From: Hoylesella shahii DSM 15611 = JCM 12083
Lineage (GTDB): Bacteria > Bacteroidota > Bacteroidia > Bacteroidales > Bacteroidaceae
DNA length: 48,903 bases
Reading direction: 5' to 3'
Assembly: GCF_000613445.1 (NCBI RefSeq)
Contig: NZ_BAIZ01000026.1
Span: 1-48,903 of the forward strand
A program made the position numbers and the translations under genes. The notes under the pieces were generated by a model. It was not told the DNA's origin and searched no databases. It worked only from the letters and a program-made list of their open reading frames with translations. Positions 1 to 10,888 of the stretch are shown here, piece by piece (position 1 is the first letter of the stretch; every line of letters starts with the position of its first letter).

Positions 1-8
1 AAATAACA

Positions 9-46
9 ATCGTGCCAGTAACACTTCGCGGTGATACTGGCACGAT
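9..46 (-). terminator. Terminator of the B12 uptake operon
   Basis: A 12-bp perfect stem (arms 9-20 and 35-46, core TGCCAGTA/TACTGGCA) lies 36 nt past the stop codon of the last leftward gene. On the minus strand it is followed by a T-rich but not pure T run. It fits an intrinsic terminator, although the tail is weak. Confidence 0.7.
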
Positions 47-81
47 AAGTATTGCTTTAATCAAAATCTCTAAGCAAAACT

Positions 82-1847
82 TTATTCTACAACAACCTTC
101 TTCGTTGTTCCGTCTGCATATTTCACGATATTAATACCTTTAACGGGCCCATTAATGCGTCTACCATCAATCGTATAACGAGCCACTTCGCGTTTCTCGT
201 CATCGTTTTTCAATGTGCGTTCTACGCCTGTTGTGATATATTTTCTACCACTCTTGCCATCGTCAGTGCCATTAATATTGTCAATACATACATAGCTGGC
301 CGTAGTTAGTCCCCATTGATTAGAACGTGAACCACTAAAAGAGAATTTCAATTCTTTAATTGCACCCATGCCACTAAGGTCAACCCACTGCCAGTCTCCT
401 ATGTAATAATGTTCAGCTGTGTTGCTCGAACGATAATCAGCCAAATACACCTCTGTTTTTGTTTCACTACTATCTGCTTTTATTCCTGTAATCGTTAGTA
501 GCAGCCAATCGCCTTTCTCAAACCCTTTCTTGCCTGTAGCACCTTGCGAGAAGCCATCACCATCAAGAATATTGCTCAGTGTATATGCGGAGTTAGTGAG
601 ATATAGACCGCGAACCACTTCTCCTTCGGCTTTACCCACTACTTCAATAGGTGCAGACTGACCAAAGACATAAAGAACACAATAATTCGAAGAGTTGTTA
701 TAACCATGGCCAACACACGAATTAAATTGGTCGGGGAATAGTTTTTTAAAACTAGTTTCAGTACGATTTGATATTGCAAAATCATTCCAACTATTCCATT
801 TCTTGATGTTGGTAAGGCTAAATCTATAGTTTCCGCTTATATAATACGATGTTTTAGCTTCACCATTGTCACTTTCCATACCCATATAATAGCCATCAGA
901 CTTAGGTTAACATCCACATCGTCAAAGGTTGCAACCCCTTCTTTCAAAGCTTTATCAATAGCAGCTACCGACTCTTCTATATGCAAATCTTCAGCACCTT
1001 TCACCTCGGTTGAAGTTTCTCCTAACCAACCAGCCATCTGTTGTTCTGCACAATACACCTTTATAAAGTCTATGAAGTCTAGTTTTACCTTCTTTCTGTT
1101 TTGGTCTACTGCCCAATCAATGTCAAAACTATTTCCCTCTTTGTCAGAATTGGCCTTATTGTCTACATAACCCCAGTTAAACCCACTCAAACTCCAAAAC
1201 CCTGTATCAGGGTCTTGTTTAGCATTTTTAGGAAGAAGAGTGCCTTTATAAGTAATTTTTGCAGGCATCCACAAAGGATAATATTCCTGGCTATGATAGG
1301 TATTACGCTCCACTTTCCCGCTGCCACCTTTATTGTCGGTCCAAGGAATGTCTTGCATAGGCGAGGCGGTATAAGTTACTTCGTAGCCATACACCAGCTT
1401 GTTGGGTGTTTCTCTATCGGCACTTCCACTCAGTTCGTACCACGGGTCGTCAGCAATACCATTTCGATTCACGTCTTTCGACACCATCACAATTCCAGGT
1501 TCAGAGTTTCCCTCAAATGCATTGCCTTCAATAAGAAAATCTTTTTGACCAGCTACATTTGCTACACTATGGTCGAAATGAAAGATTATCGAGCCACCAA
1601 ATGCACCCAATGTAACCAAATCGCCTTTGTTATTGGCAAGACTTTCTGTGCATTTTTGGGCCATTTTTGTTGCATCGTCACCAGTTTCAAACATAGGGAG
1701 TTTGTTGACAAACTGACCAGGTGCGGGTGAATAGTCTACAACTTTATAAATATATTTTCCCGGTGTGGTCTTTGTGAAATACTGTTGTGCAGATGCATTC
1801 GCGCCAAAGAGCGATAATACAGCCACTAAAAGTAAAGTTTTATTCAT
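82..1847 (-). CDS. Secreted two-domain surface protein with C-terminal DUF4465 (frame broken near 900)
   Basis: The reading frame opens with a signal peptide ending ANASAQ. A first domain of about 300 residues resembles the 'cell surface protein' found in Bacteroidetes B12 loci (VSKDVNRNGIADDPWYELSG, then GWLGETSTEVKGAEDLH). The frame then runs out at 837, while the next frame continues from FDDVDVNL into SDGYYMGMES and a DUF4465-type domain. Adding one base near 899-906 joins them into one protein of about 588 aa. The C-terminus (YTIDGRRINGPVKGINIVKY, then a KKVVV-type end) resembles the short C-terminal tails of many Prevotella secreted proteins. It is the last gene of the riboswitch operon, 17 nt after the BtuG-like gene, so a role in B12 capture at the cell surface is inferred from context. 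If the break is real, the first domain would be secreted alone with a short junk tail. Confidence 0.75.
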
Positions 1848-1864
1848 ACTGTTGCGTTATTGTT

Positions 1865-3037
1865 TTAATTCGTTTTACGTTTATATACAAAGGTGGCGTG
1901 CCCTGGTATGTCGCCTGTTTGAACTTCCCAATCAAACGTGCCATCTGCTTTAAAGTGTAAAAGACTACCACTAGAAACATAGTTTTTAGCATCCATCAAA
2001 TAGAAATCACGACTTATTGGGTTAACTATAATTCCGTAGGGCATTTTTATTGTATTTATTTGGGGCGATGTAAATAAGTTGGTGCTGATGCGTTGATGGG
2101 TTTTTACATTTATTAGTCCATAGCTGATAACATTTGTAGCAGTGGCATTATTCCACGCCGAACCATAAAAATATAAGGAATCGCCCACGATTGAAATACC
2201 CGATACGGGCGTGTCAATACTGTCTATTGTCTCGTACTGTTGGTTCTTATTCTTAGCAAGCCAATAAATACGCGAAGGGATATTGTTGTAGTTGCCCCTA
2301 GTTGTAACCCATATTTGCCCATATTTGTCTACTTGACAAAGATGCGGATTGATACCGACGTTTATTTTTCTTATCTCCTTAAATGAGGTAAGGTCTATTT
2401 CGCTTACAGTGTGGTCGTAATTTGGAGCACGATAACCGCCGCTGTTCACCACATATAGTTTGTTATCAACAATACAAAGCTGTTCGGGCTGATAACCAAC
2501 AACAACCGAATCTTTCTTCTTAAAGTCAACAGTGTCAACCTTATAAACCATTCCTAGAGGCGCATTTTTATCAATTCTCACCGGTCCGACATAGGATGAG
2601 ACATAAGCATAGCCATCTTTAAAGGCCAAATAACGGCAATTGGGTATGTTGATTTGCGTAATGCGTTTAGAACTATCTACGGTAGCCACCTCCACCTTGT
2701 TCGACACATTAACCACAATCCACAGCTTACTGCCATAGATTTGGATGTCGTTACCCACATCACCCAATTCTTTCACCACTTTAGGATTGCGTTCCGAATA
2801 GATGTTTTTTTTGTAATACACTGTGGGGTTATTATCATTTAAATCAAGATAATCAATTGAAGCTTTGTTGCTTCCCATATTTCCCTCGTTCAATACATAC
2901 ATACCCACAATGTTGCCCTGTGTGGGTTGTGCACCTGTATCTTGATTATACGAAGGTATAACGTACAATTCTTCTCGACATGCATTAATCGTCGCTAAGA
3001 GTACAAGTGATATAAATATAAAAGATAATTGTCTCAT
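1865..3037 (-). CDS. btuG: BtuG-like B12-binding surface lipoprotein (beta-propeller)
   Basis: This 390-aa protein starts with a lipoprotein signal (hydrophobic stretch ending TINAC). The residues after the cysteine, REEL, fit the acidic surface-export signal of Bacteroidetes lipoproteins. The body has repeated YncE/DUF5074-type propeller blades (GNDIQIYGSKLWIVVNVSNK, VVGYQPEQLCIVDNKLYVVN, GINPHLCQVDKYGQIWVTTR). In Bacteroides, BtuG is a surface propeller lipoprotein that binds corrinoids very tightly and passes them to BtuB. Here it sits 13 nt downstream of a TonB receptor gene under a cobalamin riboswitch, which supports the same role. The symbol rests on fold signature and context, not on a similarity search. 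Confidence 0.8.
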   Translation of the reverse strand: MRQLSFIFISLVLLATINACREELYVIPSYNQDTGAQPTQGNIVGMYVLNEGNMGSNKASIDYLDLNDNNPTVYYKKNIYSERNPKVVKELGDVGNDIQIYGSKLWIVVNVSNKVEVATVDSSKRITQINIPNCRYLAFKDGYAYVSSYVGPVRIDKNAPLGMVYKVDTVDFKKKDSVVVGYQPEQLCIVDNKLYVVNSGGYRAPNYDHTVSEIDLTSFKEIRKINVGINPHLCQVDKYGQIWVTTRGNYNNIPSRIYWLAKNKNQQYETIDSIDTPVSGISIVGDSLYFYGSAWNNATATNVISYGLINVKTHQRISTNLFTSPQINTIKMPYGIIVNPISRDFYLMDAKNYVSSGSLLHFKADGTFDWEVQTGDIPGHATFVYKRKTN

Positions 3038-3050
3038 TGTTGGTTTATTT

Positions 3051-5065
3051 TTAAAGTGTTACATCTAATGTGATGGCGTAGTTGCGCTTAGGCATTGGAT
3101 AATTGAGTATTACATCATAGTCTTGCGCTAATAAATTATTTACTTCGGCCGTTATTTTACATCTCGTTTTCTTCCAATTAAAGGTGTAAATCAGCGACAT
3201 GTCGCTGGTATACCATGCTGGCATATAGTTATAAACGATGTTTTCCTGTTGATTAAATCGTTTACCTGCATATATAAAGCTATAGTTAAGTTGCCAAGCT
3301 TTATAATTTGCGCCAACAACAGCAGACCCGCTATGCCATGGAATATAGGGGATTTGGTGTTTATAATACGAATCGGAAGGGTTGTTCACATCTCTTGCCT
3401 GTTGATAGGTGTATTGCAAACGGGTTATAATAGAGAGCTGGGTGGTGGGTTGCACCGTTGTTTCGGCTTGCAGGTCAACACCTTTTATATGCACCTTACC
3501 CAGGTTAAGCATTGTCCATCTAAACTGTTGCCCCTTGGGATAAGCCACAATTTTATCGTCAACACTATTGAAATAGGCATCTGCTTGCACCCTTAGTCTG
3601 CGTAGCAAGGCTTTGGCAAACATTTTTTGCCACACAGCCCCCCCATTGTATTGTACTGCAGTTTCAGGTTTTAATAAAGCGTTGCCCACTTCGGTGTAAT
3701 ACAATTCGTTAAAGGTGGGCATGCGAAAACTTTTTTTAACATAAGCTCTAAGCGAAAAATCTTTGCTTGAAAAAGGATAGAAGTTAACGAAAATGGCAGG
3801 CGAGAGGGCAAATTTGCTATTGCCATCGATCAATGTTTTTGTGTGGTCTTTAACAAAAGTGGCCAAAACAGAAGCTTGCAACTTAAGGCGTTGATAGTCG
3901 AAAGCTGTGGCAAAAGATAAAAAATTGGTGAAGCGGTGAGGAAAAACAAATAAGCGAGCATCTGAATCGAGTTTGTTCCACTTGAAATCGTAGCTCAAAC
4001 TAATCGACCAGTTTGGCATTAATCCCAATACGTTGGCCGTGGAAAGATAAAACTCTTGCTGTTTATAAGTGTTATCAACGGGTAGTTGGTTGGGTCGTTG
4101 TTTACATAATGTGTGCGATAGTAAGCATATTTAGTCAACCATTGCGTAGAAAAGGCATCCGAGAAACTTTTTTGGAAGCGCATTTGCGAAAAGTGGTTAT
4201 GGTCTGATTGTCTTTCTCCTCGTCGCCACACGTTATTAACAATTGCGCCTGGTATTCCGCGCTGCGAGTTATAGGTGTAGACCTTCCAGTTCCACATGCC
4301 ATGATCTATTACGCCATGCAGGTTTGCTTCAGCTCTTAATGCCCAGATGTCGCCATTTTGGCGTATAGCAGTGGTGTCGTAGGCCACGGAGCGGTCTTGA
4401 TTGTGTCGCAGATAACGAAACTTATACTTACCGCTTGAACTGAGATAGCCCAAACTTAGTGAGGCATTAACAGATTGAGTGAGTTTGTTTTCCCACAACC
4501 CCGATAAACGATAAGTATCGCTAGAGGCATATCCAGCCTTAACTTTTAGGTTAAAAGACTTATCAACACTGAACCGTGGTGTGCGTGTGCGAATATAAAC
4601 AGAGCCAGCATTTCCAAATTCGCTTGCAGGTTGGAAGATGGCACTTTTCTGGCCATTATATAAAGTAATCTCTTCTACATTGTCTAATGACAGTTGGCCC
4701 AGGTCTATTTGTCCGTTTTGGGCATTACCAAGTTCAATACCGTCATAAAAAACACCAAGATGGTTGGTGCCCATACTACGGATATTAACCGTTTTTAGTC
4801 CGCCAACGCCCCCATAATCCTTAATTTGTAATCCCGAAAAATATCGCAATGCGTCGGCCACGCTATGCGCATTAAGTTTTTCGAGCACTTTTCCGTCTAG
4901 TTTTTGCGAAGGGATTACTTCTCGATAGGTGTTTTTAGACACAACAATAACCTCGCGCACATGCTGCACCGAGTCTAGTTCCAACTGCTGTTTTTTATTT
5001 TGTGCGTGGCCAGATGTAGCCACAACGAGTGCTACACAAAGCCCAAAGATATGTACTCTCTGCAT
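3051..5065 (-). CDS. btuB: TonB-dependent corrinoid receptor, BtuB-like (frame broken near 4081)
   Basis: An outer-membrane TonB-dependent receptor, about 671 aa once repaired. The signal peptide ends near SGHAQ. The plug domain covers roughly residues 40-165 (LNAHSVADALRYFSGLQIKD, VNIRSMGTNHLGVFYDGIEL, VEEITLYNG), and a beta-barrel follows, ending in NYAITLDVTL with a C-terminal aromatic/hydrophobic strand. The first frame dies at 4019 while the barrel continues in another frame (NTYKQQEFYLSTANVLGLM). One extra C in the CCC run at 4080-4082 restores P-V-D-N-T and the whole barrel. The gene lies 58 nt downstream of a cobalamin riboswitch and directly before the btuG-like gene, so the substrate is taken to be cobalamin or another corrinoid. 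Confidence 0.85.
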
Positions 5066-5122
5066 ATTTTACGGCTTATCTTATAACCTTTCCTCGAGGT
5101 TAAAATAAAGATAATAGGCAAT

Positions 5123-5290
5123 GGCAGGTCTTCTGACTTTGTAGCCCAGCCACAAACGCCTTCCCGAATGTTCCTTATTGGGTTCAGTGGCTTATTGTTT
5201 ATGCCTGTAAAAGGGTTACTCACAGCAGCGGGACTGTTCGGGATTTTCACCCGATTCCCTATTAATCGCCTATAAGCGAACCTATTGCCT
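5123..5290 (-). promoter_or_regulatory. Cobalamin (B12) riboswitch
   Basis: On the minus strand the hallmark blocks appear in order: AATAGGGAATCGGGTGAAAA, then CCCGAACAGTCCCGCTGCTG followed by TGA, a GCCACTG segment, GGGAAGGCG, and the B12 box AGTCAGAAGACCTGCC at 5123-5138. This is the canonical cobalamin aptamer order. It lies in the 5' leader of the TonB receptor and controls the three-gene operon: B12 binding is expected to lower expression, here probably by hiding the start region because no clear T-run terminator follows. Confidence 0.95.
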
Positions 5291-5297
5291 TACTTTG

Positions 5298-5305
5298 CAA
5301 AGTTA
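5298..5305 (-). promoter_or_regulatory. Promoter -7 element for the B12 operon
   Basis: The minus strand reads TAACTTTG followed by C just upstream of the aptamer, a match to the Bacteroidetes TAnnTTTG element. The -33 region is not convincing. The start of transcription would fall at the first bases of the riboswitch. Confidence 0.6.
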
Positions 5306-5894
5306 ATGATAATATATGGAAAATGGATAGTTTGGCTGTTATAATTATTTTTATTTAAGTTCGAACCATAGGTTGTGAGTATTCCATTAGTTTTGATTGT
5401 CGAGGATTAAAGTGGAAAACTAGTGGCAAATAAGGTACATATTGTGGATAGTGTAAGGTACTAAAACAAACAAAGTAGGGATAAATGCTGATAAACTTGA
5501 TAACTCATTACTTTGGTTATAGATTTGGCTCTGCATCTGTTTTAATAATGTCGATATAGTTTTATTCTTTTAATCATTGCAAAAGAAAGGTATTGGGGAG
5601 TCGTAATTATTCATTCCTCCCTTTAACTGCAATAAACAATACGTTAAAAATGGTAATCATATTTTACAATATGGCTTTAAATAACGACGTGTTCTAGAAG
5701 AAAAACAGGCTTAAAAACCCCAATAACTGCACAAATAAGAAAAAAATGTGCAGCTGTTTTTGGAGGTAAAGCGCGGTGTTTTTGATAAAACAATATGGTT
5801 TTAGCATTTATTTCAGAAGAAAATTGCGTTATATTTGCATTCGGAACTGCACAAAATATGAAACTGAATGATTCAAGTGGAATAGCGTTTTGCT

Positions 5895-5994
5895 GCAAAA
5901 CGCAGTGCAATCTGCAGCAAAACGCAAGGTATTTAGCAGCAAAACGCGAGGTGTTTTGCTGCTAAACGCAAGATAATTTGCAGCAAATAGCATC
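5895..5994 (-). repeat. 22-bp-period tandem array, copy 1
   Basis: Five 12-bp cores start exactly every 22 bp (5895, 5917, 5939, 5961, 5983). Read on the minus strand they follow the pattern nnTGCGTTTTGC (CTTGCGTTTTGC is the best copy), with 10-bp less conserved spacers. The copy at 5983 is degenerate. At 5885-5903 the edge forms a perfect 9-bp inverted pair (GCGTTTTGC and GCAAAACGC around one T). A related array with the same core and period is at 26145-26276. Confidence 0.85.
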
Positions 5995-6406
5995 GAAAAA
6001 GCTTAAAAAGTGGTTTAAAACATGTTTTTTATGGTCAAAATACTCTTTTTGAACATGAGGTAACCTGCTGGTCTTAAAATATTCAATTTGTTATGATTTT
6101 GACTTTTTTGCGAACTAAAAGGGGTACTTTTACGTATAAAATACCGTAAATTACAATAAGTCAACAAGATACAAACTTTAAAAATACGCTCAAAAATAAG
6201 AGCACTTCCTAGATTTTTCTAACAAAGGGCACTCTTAATGTTAAAAAACAGTAGAAATATTTTACAAAGACAAGGGTTGCAATTCACTCTTTATTAGAGA
6301 GCGTTCCTTAGTGTAAAGAACGATTAAGAGAAAAACCATAAATGATGTTTAACAAGTAAGTATGGAATTACTCAGGATAGCAATTCGAGCGATTTATCAA
6401 TACGAA

Positions 6407-6492
6407 GGCTACCAGTAGGCGATAAATACACCATAGTAAGTTTTCGCCGATAGCGTAAACTAAATATAGCTAACTAGCAACAACTGGTAGCC
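6407..6492. repeat. Inverted repeat with nested stem downstream of mutS2
   Basis: GGCTACCAGT (6407-6416) and ACTGGTAGCC (6483-6492) are perfect 10-bp inverted arms enclosing 66 nt. A nested GGCGA/TCGCC pair lies inside. On the minus strand this is about 40 nt past the mutS2 stop codon, so it could protect or end the mutS2 transcript, but there is no T run. I do not recognise it as a known RNA. Confidence 0.5.
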
Positions 6493-6533
6493 TATAATAA
6501 AAACTACAGAGCAGGACAGAGTAAGTTAGATGG

Positions 6534-9073
6534 TTATAAATCTACCACGGTAATACCGGCTCCACCAAACTGAACATGCTCATCTTTAAAAGCGGTGACA
6601 TTAGGAACCGTGGCCAAATATTGCCTGATAAGTTGTCGCAAAATACCATTGCCCTTACCATGAAGAATGCGAACACGTGGCATGCCTACTAAAATGGCAT
6701 CGTCTATAAAATGCATCACGGCATTAAGCGCCTCGTCGCCACGCTCACCACGCACATCGAGGTCTTGGTGAAAGTTGTTCTTACGATCGTCAATAGCTTG
6801 TCGTGTCTCTTTACTTATGCTGTATTGCTTGGTTTGCTCTTTTTCTGTGGGTGTAGCCAATTCAAGACGTTTTACATCAATTTTAGAACGTATACCACCA
6901 AAAACCACCATGGCCATACCGTTGGAGTCGAGAGATTCTACCCGTCCAACAGTAGTAAGTCCTTTCATCTTCACCGAGTTTCCTGGCATAATCACATCCG
7001 TGGGTGTAGATTTCTTGCTTACGGCCTCCCTAATCTGCTCAGCTGCTTTCTTCTGTTTCTCAGCTTTTTCCTTGATATGTTTCTCGTGTCTTTCCTTTCT
7101 GCGCTTTATTTGTTCAATCTTTTTGGCGATAAACTCATCGTTGGCAGAAGCATCAACCTGTTCGACAGAGGTACGAAATTCGCTTAATTCTTCGCGTATG
7201 CGTTTGGTACGTTCCTTTTCGGCTTGCGCTTCCTTAATCTCGCGAATAGTGGTTTCAATACGTTTGTTGCTTTCGCGCAAAAGTTCTTCGGCCTGTTCTT
7301 TTGCTCTTTTGAGCACATCTTTGCGCGTTTTACCAATTTCTTCAATATCTTTTTCGTAGCGTTCGATAACCGCTTGTAAGTCTTTCTCCTGTTTATGTAT
7401 TGTGGCGCGTTTGTTTTCCCAATAACGTTTGTCGCGTACAATGTCTTGCAGATACTTGTCGCTTTGTATATAATCTTCACCCACAATGCGCGAGGCATCT
7501 TGTATAACTTCTTCAGGTAGACCAATTTTACGGGCTATCTCAATGGCAAACGAACTTCCTGGCTGTCCGATAGACAACATAAAGAGCGCTCTCATTTCCT
7601 TTCTATCATAAAGCATAGCGCCATTGGCCACCCCTTTATGATTGTCGGCAAAGTGTTTAAGGTTTTGATAGTGAGTGGTAACAACGCCAAAGGTGCCCTT
7701 TTTGCAAAATTGAGTAAGTACCGACTCGGCAATAGCACCGCCAATTTGCGGTTCGGTACCAGTTCCAAACTCGTCAATGAGGATGAGTGTTTTGTCGTTG
7801 GCGTTCTTCATCATCATCTTCATGTTGAGCAAATGCGAAGAATAGGTGCTCAAATCATTTTCTATGCTCTGTTCGTCGCCAATATCTATCATGAGATTTT
7901 GAAACACACCCACACGCGAAGTGTCGCCCATGGGTACAGAAAGTCCACATTGCACCATATATTGAAGCAAGCCAACGGTTTTGAGACACACCGACTTACC
8001 ACCCGCATTTGGCCCTGAAATAATCAAGATGCGTTTATCCTTGGTGAGAATAACATCAAGAGGCACAACCCGCTTGCCCTGTTTTTCTAACGAGAGCTTT
8101 AACAGGGGGTGAACGGCCTGCCCCCAATCAATAAGTGGTGAATTACTCAATTGCGGTTCGATGGCTTTAAAGGTGCGCGCCAATTCGGCTTAGCACGAAT
8201 AAAATCGATGTGCGCCAGCAACTGGTAAGATGCCATCATAGGAGTGATGTGTGGCCTAATGTCTGCCGACACCTCTTTTAGTATACGTACAATCTCCTTC
8301 TTCTCATCGGCTTCAAGTTCTCTAATCTTGTTGTTTGCCTCTACTACCTCAGTGGGTTCGATATAAACCGTACGGCCCGAAGCCGACTCGTCGTGTACGA
8401 TACCTCCAATCTTGCGCTTCATTCCAGGCAACACAGGTATAACTAATCGTCCCTCGCGAATAGCAGGTGTAACATCTTTTTCAACCAATCCCTCTTGTTG
8501 AGCATTGCGCAAGATATTATTTAAGATACGCGAAACACTACCTTCGGTTTGTGCAAGTTCGCGTCGGATACGTGCTAACTCAGGCGAAGCACTATCTTTA
8601 ATTTTACCAAACTTATCAACAATCTGTCCAATACGGCGCACGATGTCGGGAAATGTGGTTACATCCACGGTAAGACGCTGTAGAGTGGGGTATGGAAAGC
8701 GTGTATTTTCTCCATCAGTAGCATCTTCGCCATCGGTGGTGCGGTTGAGAAAGCGGGTAACGAGGTGTATGGTGTCGAGCGAACGAAACAAGTCGAACAA
8801 CTCCTGTTCATCAAGATGGGTTCCTTCGATACGCAATCGCGATAAGGTAGGACGAAGATCGAAGAAATATTGTAGAGGGAAATCGTCGGCTTCAGTTTGC
8901 AAGAGTCTGAACTCACGCGTTTGCTTGAGCCAAGTTTGTATTGTGTTGGCGTCATCGCTCATAGCCATATCATCTACCAATCCCGTTCCAAGAGTAGAGA
9001 GGCATTTGCTTTTTAACAAGGTTCTCACCTCGTTAAAACCAATTTTTTGCTCGAAATTATTCGGATAAATCAT
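6534..9073 (-). CDS. mutS2: Endonuclease MutS2 (frame broken near 8188)
   Basis: About 846 aa after repair, normal for MutS2. The N-terminal part starts MIYPNNFEQKIGFNEVRTLL. The clamp/lever region contains PVLPGMKRKIGGIVHDESAS, a Walker A GPNAGGKS and a Walker B LILIDEFGTGTEP follow, then a long charged coiled coil, and a C-terminal Smr nuclease domain (LDVRGERGDEA, RILHGKGNGILRQ). The family suppresses homologous recombination and, in Firmicutes, rescues collided ribosomes; the role here is unproven. The frame breaks at AAGCCG: one more G gives A-K-A-E-L-A-R-T and joins both halves. The start codon directly follows a strong promoter, so the mRNA may be leaderless. Confidence 0.93.
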
Positions 9074-9077
9074 ACTG

Positions 9078-9109
9078 CAAAATTACGTCACATTATTGAA
9101 ATGGCAAAA
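9078..9109 (-). promoter_or_regulatory. mutS2 promoter, possibly giving a leaderless mRNA
   Basis: On the minus strand TTTTG (9105-9109) is followed after exactly 19 nt by TAATTTTG (9078-9085), both matching the Bacteroidetes consensus. Only CAGT or less separates the -7 element from the ATG at 9071-9073, so the transcription start should fall on or next to the start codon. Confidence 0.7.
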
Positions 9110-9145
9110 CCAAAGGGCAAAAATGGTGCATAAAGACAAAACAAA

Positions 9146-9173
9146 AGCACCCGACGTGTGAATGTCGGGTGCT
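9146..9173 (-). terminator. Terminator of mscL
   Basis: A 10-bp perfect stem (AGCACCCGAC/GTCGGGTGCT) with an 8-nt loop lies 23 nt past the mscL stop. On the minus strand it is followed by TTTTGTTTTG. It is a clear intrinsic terminator separating mscL from mutS2. Confidence 0.85.
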
Positions 9174-9196
9174 AAAATAAAGTTTAGAAGCTAATA

Positions 9197-9592
9197 TTAT
9201 TGCTTCATTTTTAGTAAGTCGCGAATTTCAGAAAGCAACTTCTCTTCATTGCTGGGTTCAGTAGGAGCTTCAGGAGCAGCAGGCTCTTCGTTTTTCTTTT
9301 TTGTGAGAGAATTGATACCTTTCACGATGAGGAAGATACAGAAAGCCACAATCAAGAAGTCGATAACGTTTTGGATGAAGTTTCCATACATAACTTTTGC
9401 TTTGCCAATTTCAAACGATAGGTTTTTGAAATCCAACCCTCCGAGAGCCATTCCTACAAGAGGCATAAGGATATCGTCTACAACCGACGACACAATTTTG
9501 CCGAAAGCTCCACCAATTATAACACCGACTGCCAAATCTAATACGTTACCCCGCATAGCGAAGTCTTTGAACTCGTTTAAAAATTTACTCAT
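9197..9592 (-). CDS. mscL: Large-conductance mechanosensitive channel MscL
   Basis: 131 aa from the ATG at 9592, the start used because [20 protein letters not shown] matches the family N-terminus; an upstream extension in the same frame has no family match. The first membrane helix ([20 protein letters not shown]) carries the pore-lining glycine-rich segment. The second helix ([20 protein letters not shown]) is followed by a [13 protein letters not shown] linker and a C-terminal amphipathic helix (SEIRDLLKM). It releases solutes from the inner membrane upon hypo-osmotic stress. It is a single-gene unit with its own promoter and terminator. Confidence 0.96.
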   Translation of the reverse strand: MSKFLNEFKDFAMRGNVLDLAVGVIIGGAFGKIVSSVVDDILMPLVGMALGGLDFKNLSFEIGKAKVMYGNFIQNVIDFLIVAFCIFLIVKGINSLTKKKNEEPAAPEAPTEPSNEEKLLSEIRDLLKMKQ

Positions 9593-9633
9593 TGTTTTTT
9601 GTTGTTTATAATAATTATTTGGTGAAATCTTAT

Positions 9634-9642
9634 GCAAATGTA
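9634..9642 (-). promoter_or_regulatory. mscL promoter -7 element
   Basis: The minus strand reads TACATTTGC, a TAnnTTTG match, about 40 nt upstream of the mscL ATG. No good -33 element is seen. Confidence 0.5.
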
Positions 9643-9654
9643 GAAATTAATTTG

Positions 9655-9662
9655 TAACTTTG
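9655..9662 (+). promoter_or_regulatory. Possible gap promoter -7 element
   Basis: TAACTTTG followed by C on the plus strand, about 125 nt upstream of gap and next to the mscL promoter on the other strand. The -33 region is poor, so this is tentative. Confidence 0.4.
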
Positions 9663-9726
9663 CGGTGCAATTGAGGAAAAAAGCATTGTTTAGGCTAACA
9701 TTTTGATTTTTTAATCCATTTTGTAA

Positions 9727-10806
<1,080 letters not shown>

Positions 10807-10835
10807 TTAATTTTAGTTTCAATCGAACAAAAACG

Positions 10836-10867
10836 AGCCGTCCTATAACTTAGGACGGCTTTTTTTT
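10836..10867 (+). terminator. Terminator of gap
   Basis: An 8-bp perfect stem (AGCCGTCC/GGACGGCT) with a 9-nt loop and a run of seven T. It is a textbook intrinsic terminator, and its T run abuts the miaA promoter element. Confidence 0.95.
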
Positions 10868-10869
10868 AT

Positions 10870-10877
10870 TACCTTTG
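10870..10877 (+). promoter_or_regulatory. miaA promoter -7 element
   Basis: TACCTTTG followed by C starts 3 nt after the T run of the gap terminator. Its -33 region would lie inside the terminator hairpin. The miaA start codon follows within 6-12 nt, so the leader is almost absent. Confidence 0.55.
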
Positions 10878-10888
10878 CCTTTGTGAAG

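Larger units (their letters stand above)
5306..6533. other. Long non-coding interval with repeat array
   Basis: No reading frame here looks like a gene; the open frames are short and low in complexity. The stretch holds the 22-bp array at 5895-5994, a block at 6102-6125 that recurs near the second array, and an inverted repeat at 6407-6492. The rest is AT-rich with no recognised element. It separates the promoter of the B12 operon from the 3' end of mutS2. Confidence 0.7.

Noticed and set aside
1101..1730. A 209-codon open frame on the plus strand
   Set aside because: It is antisense to the surface-protein gene, whose own frame has a signal peptide and domain motifs. The antisense product has no recognisable features.
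5032..5250. A 72-codon open frame on the minus strand
   Set aside because: It lies across the cobalamin riboswitch and the start of the receptor gene; the RNA motifs explain the sequence.
5677..5910. A 77-codon frame in the long intergenic region
   Set aside because: There is no start context, low complexity, and it runs into the repeat array; nothing supports translation.
6407..6492. Integron attC site
   Set aside because: The conserved GTTRRRY and RYYYAAC core sites are not in the expected places, and no integrase is present.
7184..7525. A 113-codon lysine-rich frame on the minus strand
   Set aside because: It is an out-of-frame reading of the coiled-coil region of mutS2.
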